DNA of 64,000 bases from Desulfococcaceae bacterium (GTDB taxonomy: Bacteria; Desulfobacterota; Desulfobacteria; Desulfobacterales; Desulfosalsimonadaceae). The stretch covers positions 1-64,000 of the forward strand of contig JAQYVU010000001.1 in NCBI GenBank assembly GCA_030145385.1, in the 5' to 3' direction. How positions within the stretch are numbered: the first letter of the stretch is position 1; each line of letters opens with the position of its first letter. The notes beneath the pieces were generated by a model. It was not told where the DNA came from. It worked only from the letters and a program-made list of their open reading frames with translations, and made no database searches. A program made the position numbers and the translations under genes. Shown piece after piece: positions 53,911 to 63,870 of this stretch.

Positions 53911-54840
53911 TCACCCCCAAACAGCATAGCCGAAACCGGAAGCACCAAATCCGTTACCATTATAGAACATATATTTTTTATTCTGAATTTTTACAACATG
54001 GCAATATTCCATCATTTGTGAATCCCATTCGGCTTTAGAGCGTTCGATTCCGACTTCTTGATCTTTTCTCAACCAATTGATGCCGTCGATTGATTCCGCA
54101 TACCCAATACGGTAACTCATGTTTCTATCTGTGCGATAATCTTTAATCAATCGATAAGAATACCACATTTTGTAAATTCCATCTTCAATTAATACACAAG
54201 GTCTGCCTATTGCTTCCAGGTGAGAAATACATTCAATGCAAACAATATTGTGTTTCGTCCATACAACCCCGTCATCTGATTCAGCATATTTAATATGATA
54301 CAATGGTTCTGGATGATTATTTATTTTTTCCCAACCAGTACAGGAAACATACCACATTCGCCATTTCCCATTATCTATCATCACAAACGGTGCAGTATTA
54401 AAAAATGGTTCATCGAGTCCTCTGTCGCAAACTGGACCCTTAGAAAATTTTAAATATGTATCACCACCGTCATTACTAATAGCTAATCCAATTGCTAAAT
54501 GATATGGAACGGTGCCCCGAAGATTCCATCCAATATAATAAAGATATTTTTTATTATGATAATTGACGACACAAGCAGGCATTATTCCATTATCATCAAA
54601 AGTCCCTAATTGGCCGAGGTCAAAAAGATTTTTAATATCAGTAGGGGTGATGATCGAGAAATTTCTTATGTCAAGATTTAAAGAGTAAGGGATTGATTGT
54701 CCATTTGGATTTCTTGAACTAAAATAAATACGTAAAGTCGTTTCATTATGAACGTCTGCAAATGGGATCGAAGCATGACTGATCATCTCGGAAATCTTGC
54801 CATCGGGAACAAATATTAATTTTTTTTTAATCCAAGCCAT
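53911..54840 (-). CDS. GH43/GH130-like beta-propeller protein
   Basis: This 309-residue protein has repeated blades, each with a pattern like GKWRMWYVSCTGW or YKMWYSYRLI followed by YAESDDGVVW. That is typical of five-bladed propeller glycosidases and phosphorylases (GH43, GH130 and related). No signal peptide is seen, so it is probably cytoplasmic. Such proteins turn up in surface-polysaccharide loci, sometimes with unknown activity; a catalytic acid was not identified with confidence. It is the last gene of an AT-rich minus-strand cassette and follows the NeuD-like gene by 19 bp. Confidence 0.65.
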   Translation of the reverse strand: MAWIKKKLIFVPDGKISEMISHASIPFADVHNETTLRIYFSSRNPNGQSIPYSLNLDIRNFSIITPTDIKNLFDLGQLGTFDDNGIMPACVVNYHNKKYLYYIGWNLRGTVPYHLAIGLAISNDGGDTYLKFSKGPVCDRGLDEPFFNTAPFVMIDNGKWRMWYVSCTGWEKINNHPEPLYHIKYAESDDGVVWTKHNIVCIECISHLEAIGRPCVLIEDGIYKMWYSYRLIKDYRTDRNMSYRIGYAESIDGINWLRKDQEVGIERSKAEWDSQMMEYCHVVKIQNKKYMFYNGNGFGASGFGYAVWG

Positions 54841-54859
54841 ATCTACAAAACTTAGTCGC

Positions 54860-55519
54860 TTAAAATTTTAGGTTTAAACTTGAAATAATATTTTTTTGTG
54901 GTGGATTTCCGATATAAACACTGTATGCCTCGGTATTTTTTGTGATAGTTGTTCCCATTGCCACAAATGTTCCTTCTGCGAGAATAATTCCGTCGCGTAT
55001 GGTCGAATTAACTCCTAAAAAACAGTATGGTTTTACTATGCAATGGCCCGATAGCACTACATGTGATGTGAAAAAAATATGATTTTCGATGATACTATGA
55101 TGTCCAATATGATTCCCACTCCATAGAACCACATTATTTCCAATAACCACAAATGGTTGAATTGTATTGTCTTCTAAGATAAAGCAGTTGTCACCTATTT
55201 TATCTGTGAGTACAGTCGCTTTTGAACTTACATAACTTAGCAGTTGGTATCCCTTATTTTTAATTTGATTATAAATCCCCTCACGCACTTTATTCATCTT
55301 TTTATGGGTTATTGGAGCGAAAAACATATAATCTTTAGGGTTAAATTGTTGTTCGATATTGTCAAATGCGACTAAAGGTAATCCGCAAAATTCTCTATCA
55401 TTACGGATGTATTCTTGATGAACACTAAAAGCAACAATTTCATGTTTTGTATCATTTTTAAGATAATAGTAAGCTAATTCTGCAAGATCTTTAGTTCCGA
55501 AAATGATTACTTTTGCCAT
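54860..55519 (-). CDS. NeuD/PglD-like sugar O-/N-acyltransferase
   Basis: This 219-residue protein starts with a Rossmann-like segment (MAKVIIFGTKDLAELAYYYL) and ends with a left-handed beta-helix (about 95-205). Its hexapeptides include IGDNCFILEDNTIQPFVVIG and GVNSTIRDGIILAEGTFVAM. The histidine in GNHIGHHSIIE is the likely catalytic base. NeuD/PglD-type enzymes acetylate nucleotide-linked amino sugars or sialic-acid-like sugars. It overlaps the methyltransferase gene upstream by 13 bp, so coupled translation is likely. Confidence 0.8.
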   Translation of the reverse strand: MAKVIIFGTKDLAELAYYYLKNDTKHEIVAFSVHQEYIRNDREFCGLPLVAFDNIEQQFNPKDYMFFAPITHKKMNKVREGIYNQIKNKGYQLLSYVSSKATVLTDKIGDNCFILEDNTIQPFVVIGNNVVLWSGNHIGHHSIIENHIFFTSHVVLSGHCIVKPYCFLGVNSTIRDGIILAEGTFVAMGTTITKNTEAYSVYIGNPPQKNIISSLNLKF

Positions 55520-56151
55520 GACGATGGTTCCTTGTACAAATAAATCGTATATTCATATAATCCATAATCATTCCGAATAATAAAATGTCGAGTAAGTTTT
55601 TTTGTTAAGAAATTTGTGATTGTATCAAGGGAGACATGAAACAGGTCTTTTCGCTCCCAATCCACATGTTTTGACATCACATTAAATGCCAGGCCAACAT
55701 GAACTTTTGCAAAACAAATTGTAATGACATTACTAAAATATTTAAACATTTCCTCAAAAGTTAGGTCTCGTTTCTCAGTAAATACGCCATTCATAATCAT
55801 GAAATCAAAATTCGGAACTAATGCTGGTTGTTCAAGAATATCCAAGCAAAAAAAGTTTATTTCAGGAAATTTTTTTTGCGAAAGGCAAATAAATTTTTCC
55901 GATATGTCTAACCCCGAATATTCAATATTAGTGTTTTTTGTTTTTAATAAAAATTCATAAAAATGTGAAGCCCCGCATCCGAAGTCTAGTAGGGAGGCAT
56001 GGGAGGTGAACGGTGGTTTGATAACCTCAAGCATTACCTGAAAGCGTTTTTCAAGGTCTTCGGGGTTTGGCCAATCAACACCTAAATGTGTATCTCCATA
56101 TTGATCAAGGCAATGTTCATAATGACGCACAATTTTAAAATATTTTTTCAT
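55507..56151 (-). CDS. Class I SAM-dependent methyltransferase
   Basis: This 214-residue protein has the SAM motif ASLLDFGCGASHFYEFLL (about 61-78) and an acidic motif near NIEYSGLDIS. These suggest a small-molecule or sugar methyltransferase, but the acceptor cannot be told. It overlaps the WbqC-like gene by 4 bp (ATGA) and the NeuD-like gene by 13 bp. All lie in an AT-rich operon that looks acquired as a block. Confidence 0.75.
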   Translation of the reverse strand: MKKYFKIVRHYEHCLDQYGDTHLGVDWPNPEDLEKRFQVMLEVIKPPFTSHASLLDFGCGASHFYEFLLKTKNTNIEYSGLDISEKFICLSQKKFPEINFFCLDILEQPALVPNFDFMIMNGVFTEKRDLTFEEMFKYFSNVITICFAKVHVGLAFNVMSKHVDWERKDLFHVSLDTITNFLTKKLTRHFIIRNDYGLYEYTIYLYKEPSSWQK

Positions 56152-56846
56152 ATCAATTCATATTCAGTAATCATCTGTTGCAATTTAACTTGAGAATTAA
56201 ACATCAATAAATCAATGATTGAAAGATCGGGAACAAACTCATTTCCATACTGTTTGTAGTAGATATTATTTGTTTTTAAAAAATTCAGATCTATACCTTT
56301 TTGCTTAAATTCTTCCTTTGAATACAAGTTTTGACCACCAATCGGATTAATATACCGAGTTGCTTTTTCTTTTTTACAAATTTCCAATATTTTTTCCTTA
56401 CCTTTCAAAGGTTGAACGTTGTAAACCTTCGATGTCTCGATTAATTTTGTATTTAATTGTAAATATAGCATCAATTCATGCAAACAATGCAAAATTAATT
56501 GAACAATATATTGATAATCTTCTGCCAGAAGAGTCTTAATCAAAGAGATTGCTATCTCAAAATTTGGTGCTTTTTTATAATGAATTTCGAGAGTTTTTAT
56601 GAATTTTTGTTTCCACCTTCTATCCGCAGCCATTTCAATTTCATAAATTTTTCGGTTTTGGCTGGCTTTTTTCAGAGGAATTGAAAAAATACATGGCTGT
56701 TTATTGATTAAAATTCTGTTGCGATTGATCCAGCCTTTGTTGATGTAATTTACATCATCATATATTATAAATTTATCTACAGCGTTGATCAATTGGAAAT
56801 AACCAATGTATGGGAAAAAATAAGGCTGCATGATGGCAATTTTCAT
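56148..56846 (-). CDS. WbqC-like family protein
   Basis: This protein of about 232 residues starts MKIAIMQPYFFPYIGYFQLI and continues DKFIIYDDVNYINKGWINRN, the WbqC signature. It later has RYINPIGGQNLYSKEEF. WbqC-type genes are common in O-antigen and capsule clusters, and the biochemical role is not firmly established. The ATG at 56846 is preferred over a TTG at 56852. It overlaps the methyltransferase gene downstream by 4 bp and is 57 bp after the GT2 gene. Confidence 0.85.
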   Translation of the reverse strand: MKIAIMQPYFFPYIGYFQLINAVDKFIIYDDVNYINKGWINRNRILINKQPCIFSIPLKKASQNRKIYEIEMAADRRWKQKFIKTLEIHYKKAPNFEIAISLIKTLLAEDYQYIVQLILHCLHELMLYLQLNTKLIETSKVYNVQPLKGKEKILEICKKEKATRYINPIGGQNLYSKEEFKQKGIDLNFLKTNNIYYKQYGNEFVPDLSIIDLLMFNSQVKLQQMITEYELI

Positions 56847-56903
56847 ATCCAAAATTTAAACCCCTGTTAATCCAATTTAGAACTTTATGTGGTCGATTCT
56901 TTA

Positions 56904-57845
56904 TCAATCATACATCTGTTCGATAATGTATAATGGCCTGTTTCTTACCTGATCTAAAACTCGCCACAAGTATTCCCCAATAACACCAAGCATTATCATT
57001 TGAACTCCAGATAATACTAAAATCAAAATCATAATTGGAGCCCAACCTTTTATTGGTATATTACCAAAAAATTTATTTGACACGATACTTATTGCATAAA
57101 TAAAACCGCTTATCGCGACAAATACGCCAGCAAGAGATATGGATCGTATAGGAGTATATGAGTAGCCAATAATGCCATCAATGAATACTTTAAGCTTTTT
57201 ATTAAATGTCCATTTAGATTTGCCTATGTATCGTTTTTTTCGATGGTAAGCAATAAATTTTGTTTTAAACCCAGTCCAAAGAATTTGTCCATTTAAAAAA
57301 GCATTATGTTCATAAGTTTCAAGGATATATTTCTTTACTTTTGAGCCTATAAGAACATAATCAAATCCTTGAACTGGCATATCTTGAAAATTCAATTTAT
57401 TCATTAGGCTGTAAAATGTTTTTGAAGTTATTTTTCTAAAAAATGATTCATCCCGTGATTCTCTACGGCAAATAACTATTTCATACTTATCATCAAAATA
57501 ATTTTTTAACATTTCATTCATTAATTCCGGTGGATCCTGAAGATCCGCAGATATATAAATAACACAGTCACCCTTTGCATAACGATAACCCGCTAAAGTT
57601 GCAGATATCTGTCCAAAATTTTTTGTAAGTTTAATGATTTTTATAAAAGGATACTTACGTTTTATTTCAAGCAACTCCGCTAATGAGTTGTCAGTGGAAC
57701 CGTCATCAACAAAGATCAACTCCCCTCCTGAAGAGTGTTTAAGGACCTTTTCATTTATTTCCATAAAGGTTCGCATCAATGAACCTTCATTGCAATACAC
57801 AGGTACAATAATTGAATAGTTAATGGTGTGGTTATTTTCTTTCAA
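56904..57845 (-). CDS. Polyprenyl-phosphate GT2 glycosyltransferase (GtrB/ArnC type)
   Basis: This 313-residue protein has a GT2 domain with YSIIVPVYCNEGSL, LIFVDDGSTDNS and ISADLQDPPELM, all typical of the GtrB/ArnC/DPM branch. Two C-terminal membrane segments follow (about 232-255 and 268-292). Relatives load a sugar onto undecaprenyl phosphate, which GT-C enzymes then use outside the membrane. It is first in the AT-rich cassette and could feed the GT-C/TPR and TMTC-like proteins (inference). Confidence 0.85.
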   Translation of the reverse strand: MKENNHTINYSIIVPVYCNEGSLMRTFMEINEKVLKHSSGGELIFVDDGSTDNSLAELLEIKRKYPFIKIIKLTKNFGQISATLAGYRYAKGDCVIYISADLQDPPELMNEMLKNYFDDKYEIVICRRESRDESFFRKITSKTFYSLMNKLNFQDMPVQGFDYVLIGSKVKKYILETYEHNAFLNGQILWTGFKTKFIAYHRKKRYIGKSKWTFNKKLKVFIDGIIGYSYTPIRSISLAGVFVAISGFIYAISIVSNKFFGNIPIKGWAPIMILILVLSGVQMIMLGVIGEYLWRVLDQVRNRPLYIIEQMYD

Positions 57846-58336
57846 ACTTTTTCCCCCCTTTTAGCGAGATGTTGTAGTTATAAAACGACCTGTAATCAAA
57901 AATATTTTTGCATTGCCCAATAAGATTGCAAAGATTAACTGATTTATCAGATTGAATCCATTTGTTGATTTTTGTTTGTATTATATGTTTTCTTATATTA
58001 AAGGTATGAATTTCCAACCAATTTTGTCGTTACTTAACTATTTTAAATAATAGACCAAGAAAAATAGCCTATATTCATGGTGATAATTGCCATGCTTAAT
58101 AATTAACTGCCATGGAAGTAAATCATGATTTTAATTAATGTGCTCTTCAACAATTCTCAGCCAATTTACGTTCATGAATACCGTAGGTATAAAATTAATC
58201 GTGATTTTTGCTTTTGAAAAACCAAATTACCACAATTATTCTGATTTTATTAATTTAATTAACAATTAAGCTAAAAACAGTTAATAGGCACTAAAATTAG
58301 TAATTTAAAAATGAATAAATTTTTGATTAAGGTAAA
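57846..58336. other. AT-rich divergent intergenic region
   Basis: These 491 bp separate the GT2 operon from the flippase-like gene and must hold promoters for both. No clear -35/-10 pair, gene or RNA fold was recognised. Confidence 0.5.
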
Positions 58337-59404
58337 ATGAAACAAAAAAAAATTATCATATCATTATTTATCGGCAGCATGTTGTCTTTGGGTGGATTCT
58401 ATTTCGCCTTCCGAAATGTGCCATTTGGTGAACTGATGAGATATATTGCCTCAATAAATTATTTATGGATAATCCCATCGGCAGCCATCGGTTTATGTTC
58501 CTTCGTTCTGAGAGCCATCAGGTGGCGTTTGATTATGAGTTCTTCGCAGCGGCTTTCATTCTCTTCAGCCTTTCATCCTATAATGGTAAGCTTTTTGATC
58601 AACTCCATTCTGCCAGCACGGGTCGGAGAAATCGCACGTCCGGCTATAATAAAAAAACAGAATCAGGTTCCTTTCACTGTCGGCCTCACCACAGTGGCTG
58701 CGGAACGCGTTTTTGATTTATTGTCCCTCATCATTATATTTACCTGGGTTTTGGCTATGGTAAACATTGATCCACATTTGATTGTTCAATATAAAAGTTA
58801 CCAGTTAAATAAACAAACATTAGAAATCGTCGCTTCAGGGATAATAAAAGTGTGCGTTGCCCTTATCACTGGGATCGTTTTGATCAGCCTTTCCGGTTTC
58901 AGGCGAAGATTAAAAAGTTTCGTCATGAAGTTTCCATCGATATTTTTCTTTACCGGCAGTGGATGGAGGGCGAAAATGAAAAAGAAATGCTCCATGCCTT
59001 TAGTTAACATAATAGATAATATTGCATCCGGTTTTTCATTTGTAAAAGAACCTCTCAATATTTTGATCTGTCTCGGATACTCTTTTTTTATCTGGATAAT
59101 TGAGGCTTTGTCCTTGTACATACTTATGCTTGGTTGTCCGGGCATTGCCCTTTCTTTTTTTGAAATCACCGCTGTTTTAATTATCATTTTCCTTTTTATC
59201 GCCCTTCCTTCTGCCCCAGGGTTTTGGGGGCTTTGGGAAGCCGGGGGGGTTTTTGCCCTCACACTTTTTGGTGTTTCGGCAGATGCGGCGGCCGGGTTTT
59301 CACTGGTAACTCATGCGGTATCAACATTTATGGTATTGATCATCGGAACTATTTCGGCATTATTGACCGGGGTGAATATCCTAAAGATTTCTTATCAGCA
59401 GTAG
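58337..59404 (+). CDS. Flippase-like membrane protein (LPG synthase TM / UPF0104 family)
   Basis: This 355-residue polytopic protein has about eight membrane segments and the family motifs RAIRWRLIM (about 56-64), LINSILPARVGEIARP and TVAAERVFDLL. A glycine-rich LPSAPGFWGLWEAGGVFAL (about 292-310) follows. It matches the membrane half of lysylphosphatidylglycerol synthases and the lone 'flippase-like' proteins common in glycan loci. It probably moves or handles a lipid-linked intermediate. ATG at 58337 with AAGG upstream. Confidence 0.8.
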   Translation: MKQKKIIISLFIGSMLSLGGFYFAFRNVPFGELMRYIASINYLWIIPSAAIGLCSFVLRAIRWRLIMSSSQRLSFSSAFHPIMVSFLINSILPARVGEIARPAIIKKQNQVPFTVGLTTVAAERVFDLLSLIIIFTWVLAMVNIDPHLIVQYKSYQLNKQTLEIVASGIIKVCVALITGIVLISLSGFRRRLKSFVMKFPSIFFFTGSGWRAKMKKKCSMPLVNIIDNIASGFSFVKEPLNILICLGYSFFIWIIEALSLYILMLGCPGIALSFFEITAVLIIIFLFIALPSAPGFWGLWEAGGVFALTLFGVSADAAAGFSLVTHAVSTFMVLIIGTISALLTGVNILKISYQQ

Positions 59405-59449
59405 AATTTTTTGGATTCGTCTTCCACGTGTCTGGTTGCTAAATTATGC

Positions 59450-61000
59450 TCAGTTAATTGCACCTATAAGTGCCTTGAAACGAGGAGTATTTCTTATGTT
59501 TGTAAGATCTTTGTCATTTTTCAGATGATCCCAGTTGTTGTAACCATTATCTATTGCTTTTTGCAGCCAGTCAATTGATTCGCTTTTCATATTTTGTATA
59601 GCATACAAACAACTTATATTATAATAAAAAATATTGTTTTCAGGTTTGATTACAACCAGCCTTTTAAATGTTAAAATGGCCTCTTTGTATTGTCTTTTAT
59701 TAACAGACACAATGGCTGAGGCATATAATACTTTTAGGGAACCTGGTTCAAGTGTTAATGCGGCTTGCAATTCTCTTTGGGCTTTGTCCAATTGCCCGTT
59801 TTTTGCATATAACATTCCGAGGGTATAACGATAAGAAACGTTTGCAGGTTGATACTTTAAAATTTCCTGAAGCTGAGCAATGTTTTCATCAGAAGGAAAT
59901 TTGTCAGTGTCAGTACCCGCTTTAATAGGATCTATCAATCCCATTACATTTAACTTATTGTATAGTATCTTTGTAAATTCCCTGGCACCATCCATGTTGA
60001 AATGCCCGTAATCAATAAAGACGGAGTCATCCAAACCGCAATCTGCAGGTGTTTCCCAGAGAATTGAAGAGACCTTGTCGTTTTCAAAGCTGCGAATGAA
60101 TGCCAGAATCTGTTTGTAGCCGGAAAGATAATTTGGGTTATTGTAGATGACATCCATATATTCTTTGTGAACCGGTGGCTGCAATAAAACAATATGATCA
60201 CATTGTCTCTCAAATCGCTGGATTAGATAACGTAAATAATCAGCCTTGTAATTTGAAAACTCGAAATTGGCCATATTATTATGTGCCATTGAAAAAGCTT
60301 TAAAATTTGTGCTGGTTGCAAGATACCTGTACTCATCAGCTTTATACTGATAAGTAGGAGCTGAAAGGCGTGCCAGCATGTTTTGGTTATTTGTTAAAGC
60401 CTTAATAACAGCATACCAGTCAGGGAAGGCTCGCTTTTCCGATACTGGCCAGAAAAAATCAGAGACCAGTGAAGCTTTTGCGGCAATGCCGGGAGGTTCA
60501 GTCCTTTCTTTAAGGGATGCCCAGATCGTAAAATAGGGTTCATAATGATATGTTTTCTTGTAAATAGCGTGAATCAGATTATTATTGAACATCCATGGTT
60601 CGATATCAATAATGATGAGTGAACAATTATTATATAATTCCGGTCGTTCTCGATAGATAGCCTTGGCTTCCCAAAAACTTCCAGAACCTATAGCTAAATT
60701 GAGTACATTTGATGGTGCAATATCTGACAGTCGAGCAAACGTATCTGTTTTAATGCATGAAACAAAGCGGGAGCTTCCGAAAAATACTACTTTGGGAGTG
60801 TCAAGGCAATAAAGGTCCAGATATGACAAGACAGGTGTTATTGTATGATATTTGGGTATGGATTTTTCAATATTATCCCGATTGACCGCAAGCAGAGAAC
60901 CAGCGATTATTAAAATGAATACGCATAAAAAAAATGACCGGGTGGGCTTGGGAAATCCCTTTAGCGTATCAAAACTGAAAATAGATAAACGGTTGAACAT
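59450..61000 (-). CDS. SGNH-like protein with C-terminal TPR end module, MBOAT partner 2
   Basis: This 516-residue protein has a membrane anchor (about 21-38) and an extracytoplasmic SGNH-like domain. The candidate nucleophile is in VVFFGSSRF (about S76/S77) and the candidate Asp-His in FIDYGHFNMDG (about 335-345). TPR units follow (about 385-460). The C-terminal end module (GYNNWDHLKNDKDLTNIR) is shared with the GT-C/TPR protein and with paralogues A and B. It overlaps MBOAT 2 by 32 bp. By analogy with AlgI partners it should place acyl groups on a glycan, with the TPR tail fixing it to a complex. Confidence 0.7.
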   Translation of the reverse strand: MFNRLSIFSFDTLKGFPKPTRSFFLCVFILIIAGSLLAVNRDNIEKSIPKYHTITPVLSYLDLYCLDTPKVVFFGSSRFVSCIKTDTFARLSDIAPSNVLNLAIGSGSFWEAKAIYRERPELYNNCSLIIIDIEPWMFNNNLIHAIYKKTYHYEPYFTIWASLKERTEPPGIAAKASLVSDFFWPVSEKRAFPDWYAVIKALTNNQNMLARLSAPTYQYKADEYRYLATSTNFKAFSMAHNNMANFEFSNYKADYLRYLIQRFERQCDHIVLLQPPVHKEYMDVIYNNPNYLSGYKQILAFIRSFENDKVSSILWETPADCGLDDSVFIDYGHFNMDGAREFTKILYNKLNVMGLIDPIKAGTDTDKFPSDENIAQLQEILKYQPANVSYRYTLGMLYAKNGQLDKAQRELQAALTLEPGSLKVLYASAIVSVNKRQYKEAILTFKRLVVIKPENNIFYYNISCLYAIQNMKSESIDWLQKAIDNGYNNWDHLKNDKDLTNIRNTPRFKALIGAIN

Positions 61001-62396
61001 TACTTTCCCCTAAGAAAGAAATTATCAGTATCAAGCCCGCAAAGACGATCCCCCGCCAAACCCAAAAGTTCTGCTCCGTGACAAGCGTTTCTCGGTCGGT
61101 TCTGAAAAGAGGAACATCTAAAGCCAATACAAATAACAGATAAAACGCAGTCGTGTAAATTAAAATTAATGTATTACCTGTCCGGATAAAATTAGAAGGA
61201 TTTACAAGAATATTGATGTAGGTATAGGCGGTTGTAAAATCAGGTGCTCTGAAAAATATCCAGGCAAAAGCGACGAGATGGAATGTAATCAGGATATTTA
61301 TTAAGTAACTAAATTTTTTATTTTTAAAAAGAATCGGCTTGTCTTTTAATATGTTTTTAATAAGTCTGTATATGGCAAGATAGGTTCCATGCAGCCCCCC
61401 CCAGAATACAAATGCCCAGGAAGCGCCATGCCATAATCCGCAGAGGAGCATGGTAATAAAAAGATTTTGATAAGTTTTAAACGCTCCTTTTTTGTTGCCC
61501 CCAAGCGGTATGTACAGATAATCCCTGAACCATGTTGAAAGCGAGATGTGCCATCGTCTCCAGAATTCACTGATATTTTTGGATAGATAAGGTTGTTTGA
61601 AATTGATCATCAGGTCGATGCCCATAAGCCTGCTAACGCCTCGGGCGATATTGCTGTAGCCGGCAAAGTCACCATATATTTGCAGAGAAAATAGATAAAC
61701 CCCGCAAAGAAGATCAATGCTCATAAATTGGGCCGGATTTGCGAAAAGTTTGTTGACGAATGGGGCAACCGCATCAGCGATGGCGATTTTTTGTACATAA
61801 CCAATGAGCATCAATTGGAGCCCGGTATAAACGTCCTCTTTGGTTACACACCTTTTCGCCTGAATTTTTGGCAATAGCCTTTGTGCCCTTTCAATCGGCC
61901 CGGCAACCAGTTGGGGAAAATAACAGATATAAAGCGCAAAGGATATGAAATCAGGCGTGGCAGTTTGTTTTTTTCGGTATACGTCTATGATGTATCCTGT
62001 CACCTGGAATGTATAAAAACTGATTCCGATTGGAAGAATAATATTCAGTGTATGTATAGACGGATTAAAACCGATTTTTTCGATAATGACAGCAAAGGAA
62101 TCAATAAAAAAATTGAAATATTTAAAAAATCCCAAGCACCCAAAATTGAGCATAAGGCTTGTAACCAGAAAGATTTTTCGATGCCCGGCATTCTCAGATT
62201 TGTTAATCTTAAGGGCTAAAAAATAGTTAAAGAATGTTGAAATAACAATTAACGGCAGGAATCGGTAGTCCCAATATCCATAAAAAAAATAACTTGCGGC
62301 AATAAGAAAAAGGTTTTGCCATCGTATAGACACGCTATAATATATGGGGAGAACAATTATGAGGAAAAGGATAAAAACTGATGAGTTAAAAAGCAT
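60969..62396 (-). CDS. MBOAT O-acyltransferase 2 (AlgI-like)
   Basis: This 475-residue polytopic protein has the same signatures as MBOAT 1: PIGISFYTFQVTGYI, YFPQLVAGPIERAQ, FWRRWHISLSTWFRDYLYI and the histidine motif CGLWHGASW (about H322). It is a diverged paralogue rather than a recent copy. It is followed at once by its SGNH/TPR partner. Two MBOAT pairs in 14 kb suggest two acylated sites or glycans. Confidence 0.92.
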   Translation of the reverse strand: MLFNSSVFILFLIIVLPIYYSVSIRWQNLFLIAASYFFYGYWDYRFLPLIVISTFFNYFLALKINKSENAGHRKIFLVTSLMLNFGCLGFFKYFNFFIDSFAVIIEKIGFNPSIHTLNIILPIGISFYTFQVTGYIIDVYRKKQTATPDFISFALYICYFPQLVAGPIERAQRLLPKIQAKRCVTKEDVYTGLQLMLIGYVQKIAIADAVAPFVNKLFANPAQFMSIDLLCGVYLFSLQIYGDFAGYSNIARGVSRLMGIDLMINFKQPYLSKNISEFWRRWHISLSTWFRDYLYIPLGGNKKGAFKTYQNLFITMLLCGLWHGASWAFVFWGGLHGTYLAIYRLIKNILKDKPILFKNKKFSYLINILITFHLVAFAWIFFRAPDFTTAYTYINILVNPSNFIRTGNTLILIYTTAFYLLFVLALDVPLFRTDRETLVTEQNFWVWRGIVFAGLILIISFLGESNVQPFIYFQF

Positions 62397-62464
62397 CGTT
62401 GGGTTATAAATATCTCTTGTTTGAGGTTGAATCGTTGGCTGATATACTGAACCAGGCTTTCATA

Positions 62465-63682
62465 TTATTCTTTGTTAATTGTATTTTGAGATTCCAATAT
62501 AGATTTTATACTCTCTCCATGCTTAACCGATAATTTAACAATCTGGCAAATTGCCTTTATATCATCAGTGTTAATTGCAGTTCCGGTGGGTAATATCAAA
62601 ATCCGGTCGGTCATTTTTTCTGTTTCCGGCAGGAGTAGACCTGAATGCGGGAAATAGGAGCGATAGGGCTTCATCCGGTGACAACCGGGGTAGAAATAAC
62701 GGCGTGCGAATATATTTTCTGTACGAAGCACTTTCAGAAGCTGGTCTCTCGAAAGCCTGGCAAGACGCTCATCAATTTCTAAGACAATGTATTGGAAATT
62801 GTTTTTTTCATTTTCATCATAATTTATCAGGCTCACGCCTGGCAAGTCAGCCAAATCATCTTTATATTGCCTGTAATTCCTGAGATTGGTATCGACAATA
62901 TCATCCATGTAATCCAGCGAAGCCAGACCCATGGCGGCGCACATTTCATTCATCTTGCCGTTGGTTCCGATATGAATCACGTTGTCATAACCGGCAAACC
63001 CGAAATTTTTCATCAGGCGAAGTTTCGCGGCCAGTTTGCCGTTGTTGGTCGCCACCATGCCGCCTTCAAATGAGTTAATGAATTTTGTGGCATGAAAGCT
63101 GAAAACCTCGGCTTCACCGAAATTTCCGATCATGTGCCCGTTATAAGAACAGTCAAAGGCATGGGCGGCGTCAAAAATGAGCATGAGATTATGATGATTC
63201 GTGATTTCAACCAGTTCGTTAATCGCGCATGGTCTGCCCCAGAGATGGACTCCGATAATGCCGGTTGTTCGCGGGGTGATCAAAGACTCAATCTTTTTTG
63301 GGTCAATCGTGTGGGTATCTGGATCGATGTCGCAGAAAACCGGTGTGATTTCCTGCCATTGAAGTGAGTGCGCCGTAGCGATAAAGGTGAAAGAGGGTAC
63401 AATAACTTCGCCGGTAAGTCCCAACCCACGAATGACAATCTCAAGAGCGATGGTCGCGTTGCACATGGCAATGCAGTGCCTGACACCCAGTATTTGAGCA
63501 ACTTTTTTTTCAAATTCCTGGACAAACGGGCCGTTATTGGTAAGCCAGCGGTTGTCAAGAATCTGTTTGAAGCTTTGAATCAATTGTTCCCTGTCACCAA
63601 TATTCGGGCGGCCTACATGAAGGGTTTCGTTAAATGCCGGTGGTCCTCCACATATTGCCAAATCGGAAATGTTTGTTTTCAT
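62465..63682 (-). CDS. DegT/DnrJ/EryC1/StrS-family sugar aminotransferase
   Basis: This 405-residue PLP enzyme has AMCNATIALEIVIRGLGL and EVIVPSFTFIATAHSL, then DAAHAFD and the PLP lysine (about K200) in FSFHATKFINSFEGG. The N-terminal part (GGPPAFNETLHVGRPNIGD) resembles VioA/FdtB-type aminotransferases that make 4-amino-4,6-dideoxy or 3-amino sugars on dTDP. The exact sugar cannot be set. A second, partial aminotransferase gene lies 188 bp upstream on the same strand. Confidence 0.88.
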   Translation of the reverse strand: MKTNISDLAICGGPPAFNETLHVGRPNIGDREQLIQSFKQILDNRWLTNNGPFVQEFEKKVAQILGVRHCIAMCNATIALEIVIRGLGLTGEVIVPSFTFIATAHSLQWQEITPVFCDIDPDTHTIDPKKIESLITPRTTGIIGVHLWGRPCAINELVEITNHHNLMLIFDAAHAFDCSYNGHMIGNFGEAEVFSFHATKFINSFEGGMVATNNGKLAAKLRLMKNFGFAGYDNVIHIGTNGKMNEMCAAMGLASLDYMDDIVDTNLRNYRQYKDDLADLPGVSLINYDENEKNNFQYIVLEIDERLARLSRDQLLKVLRTENIFARRYFYPGCHRMKPYRSYFPHSGLLLPETEKMTDRILILPTGTAINTDDIKAICQIVKLSVKHGESIKSILESQNTINKE

Positions 63683-63870
63683 AGAATAGATATTTTTATT
63701 TAATTGTCTAAAAATTGGATATATTCAAAATTTGGTCTATTTTTCCCTGAAATTCCGCAATCGCACTATCGGTTTGGTTATGTCCGCATCCAGTGATTGT
63801 TTTGCGAATTTTTATAATTCACATAGCATCGAAGGGTCTATTTTTTGTTTTTTGAGAGAGTCCAAGTTTA

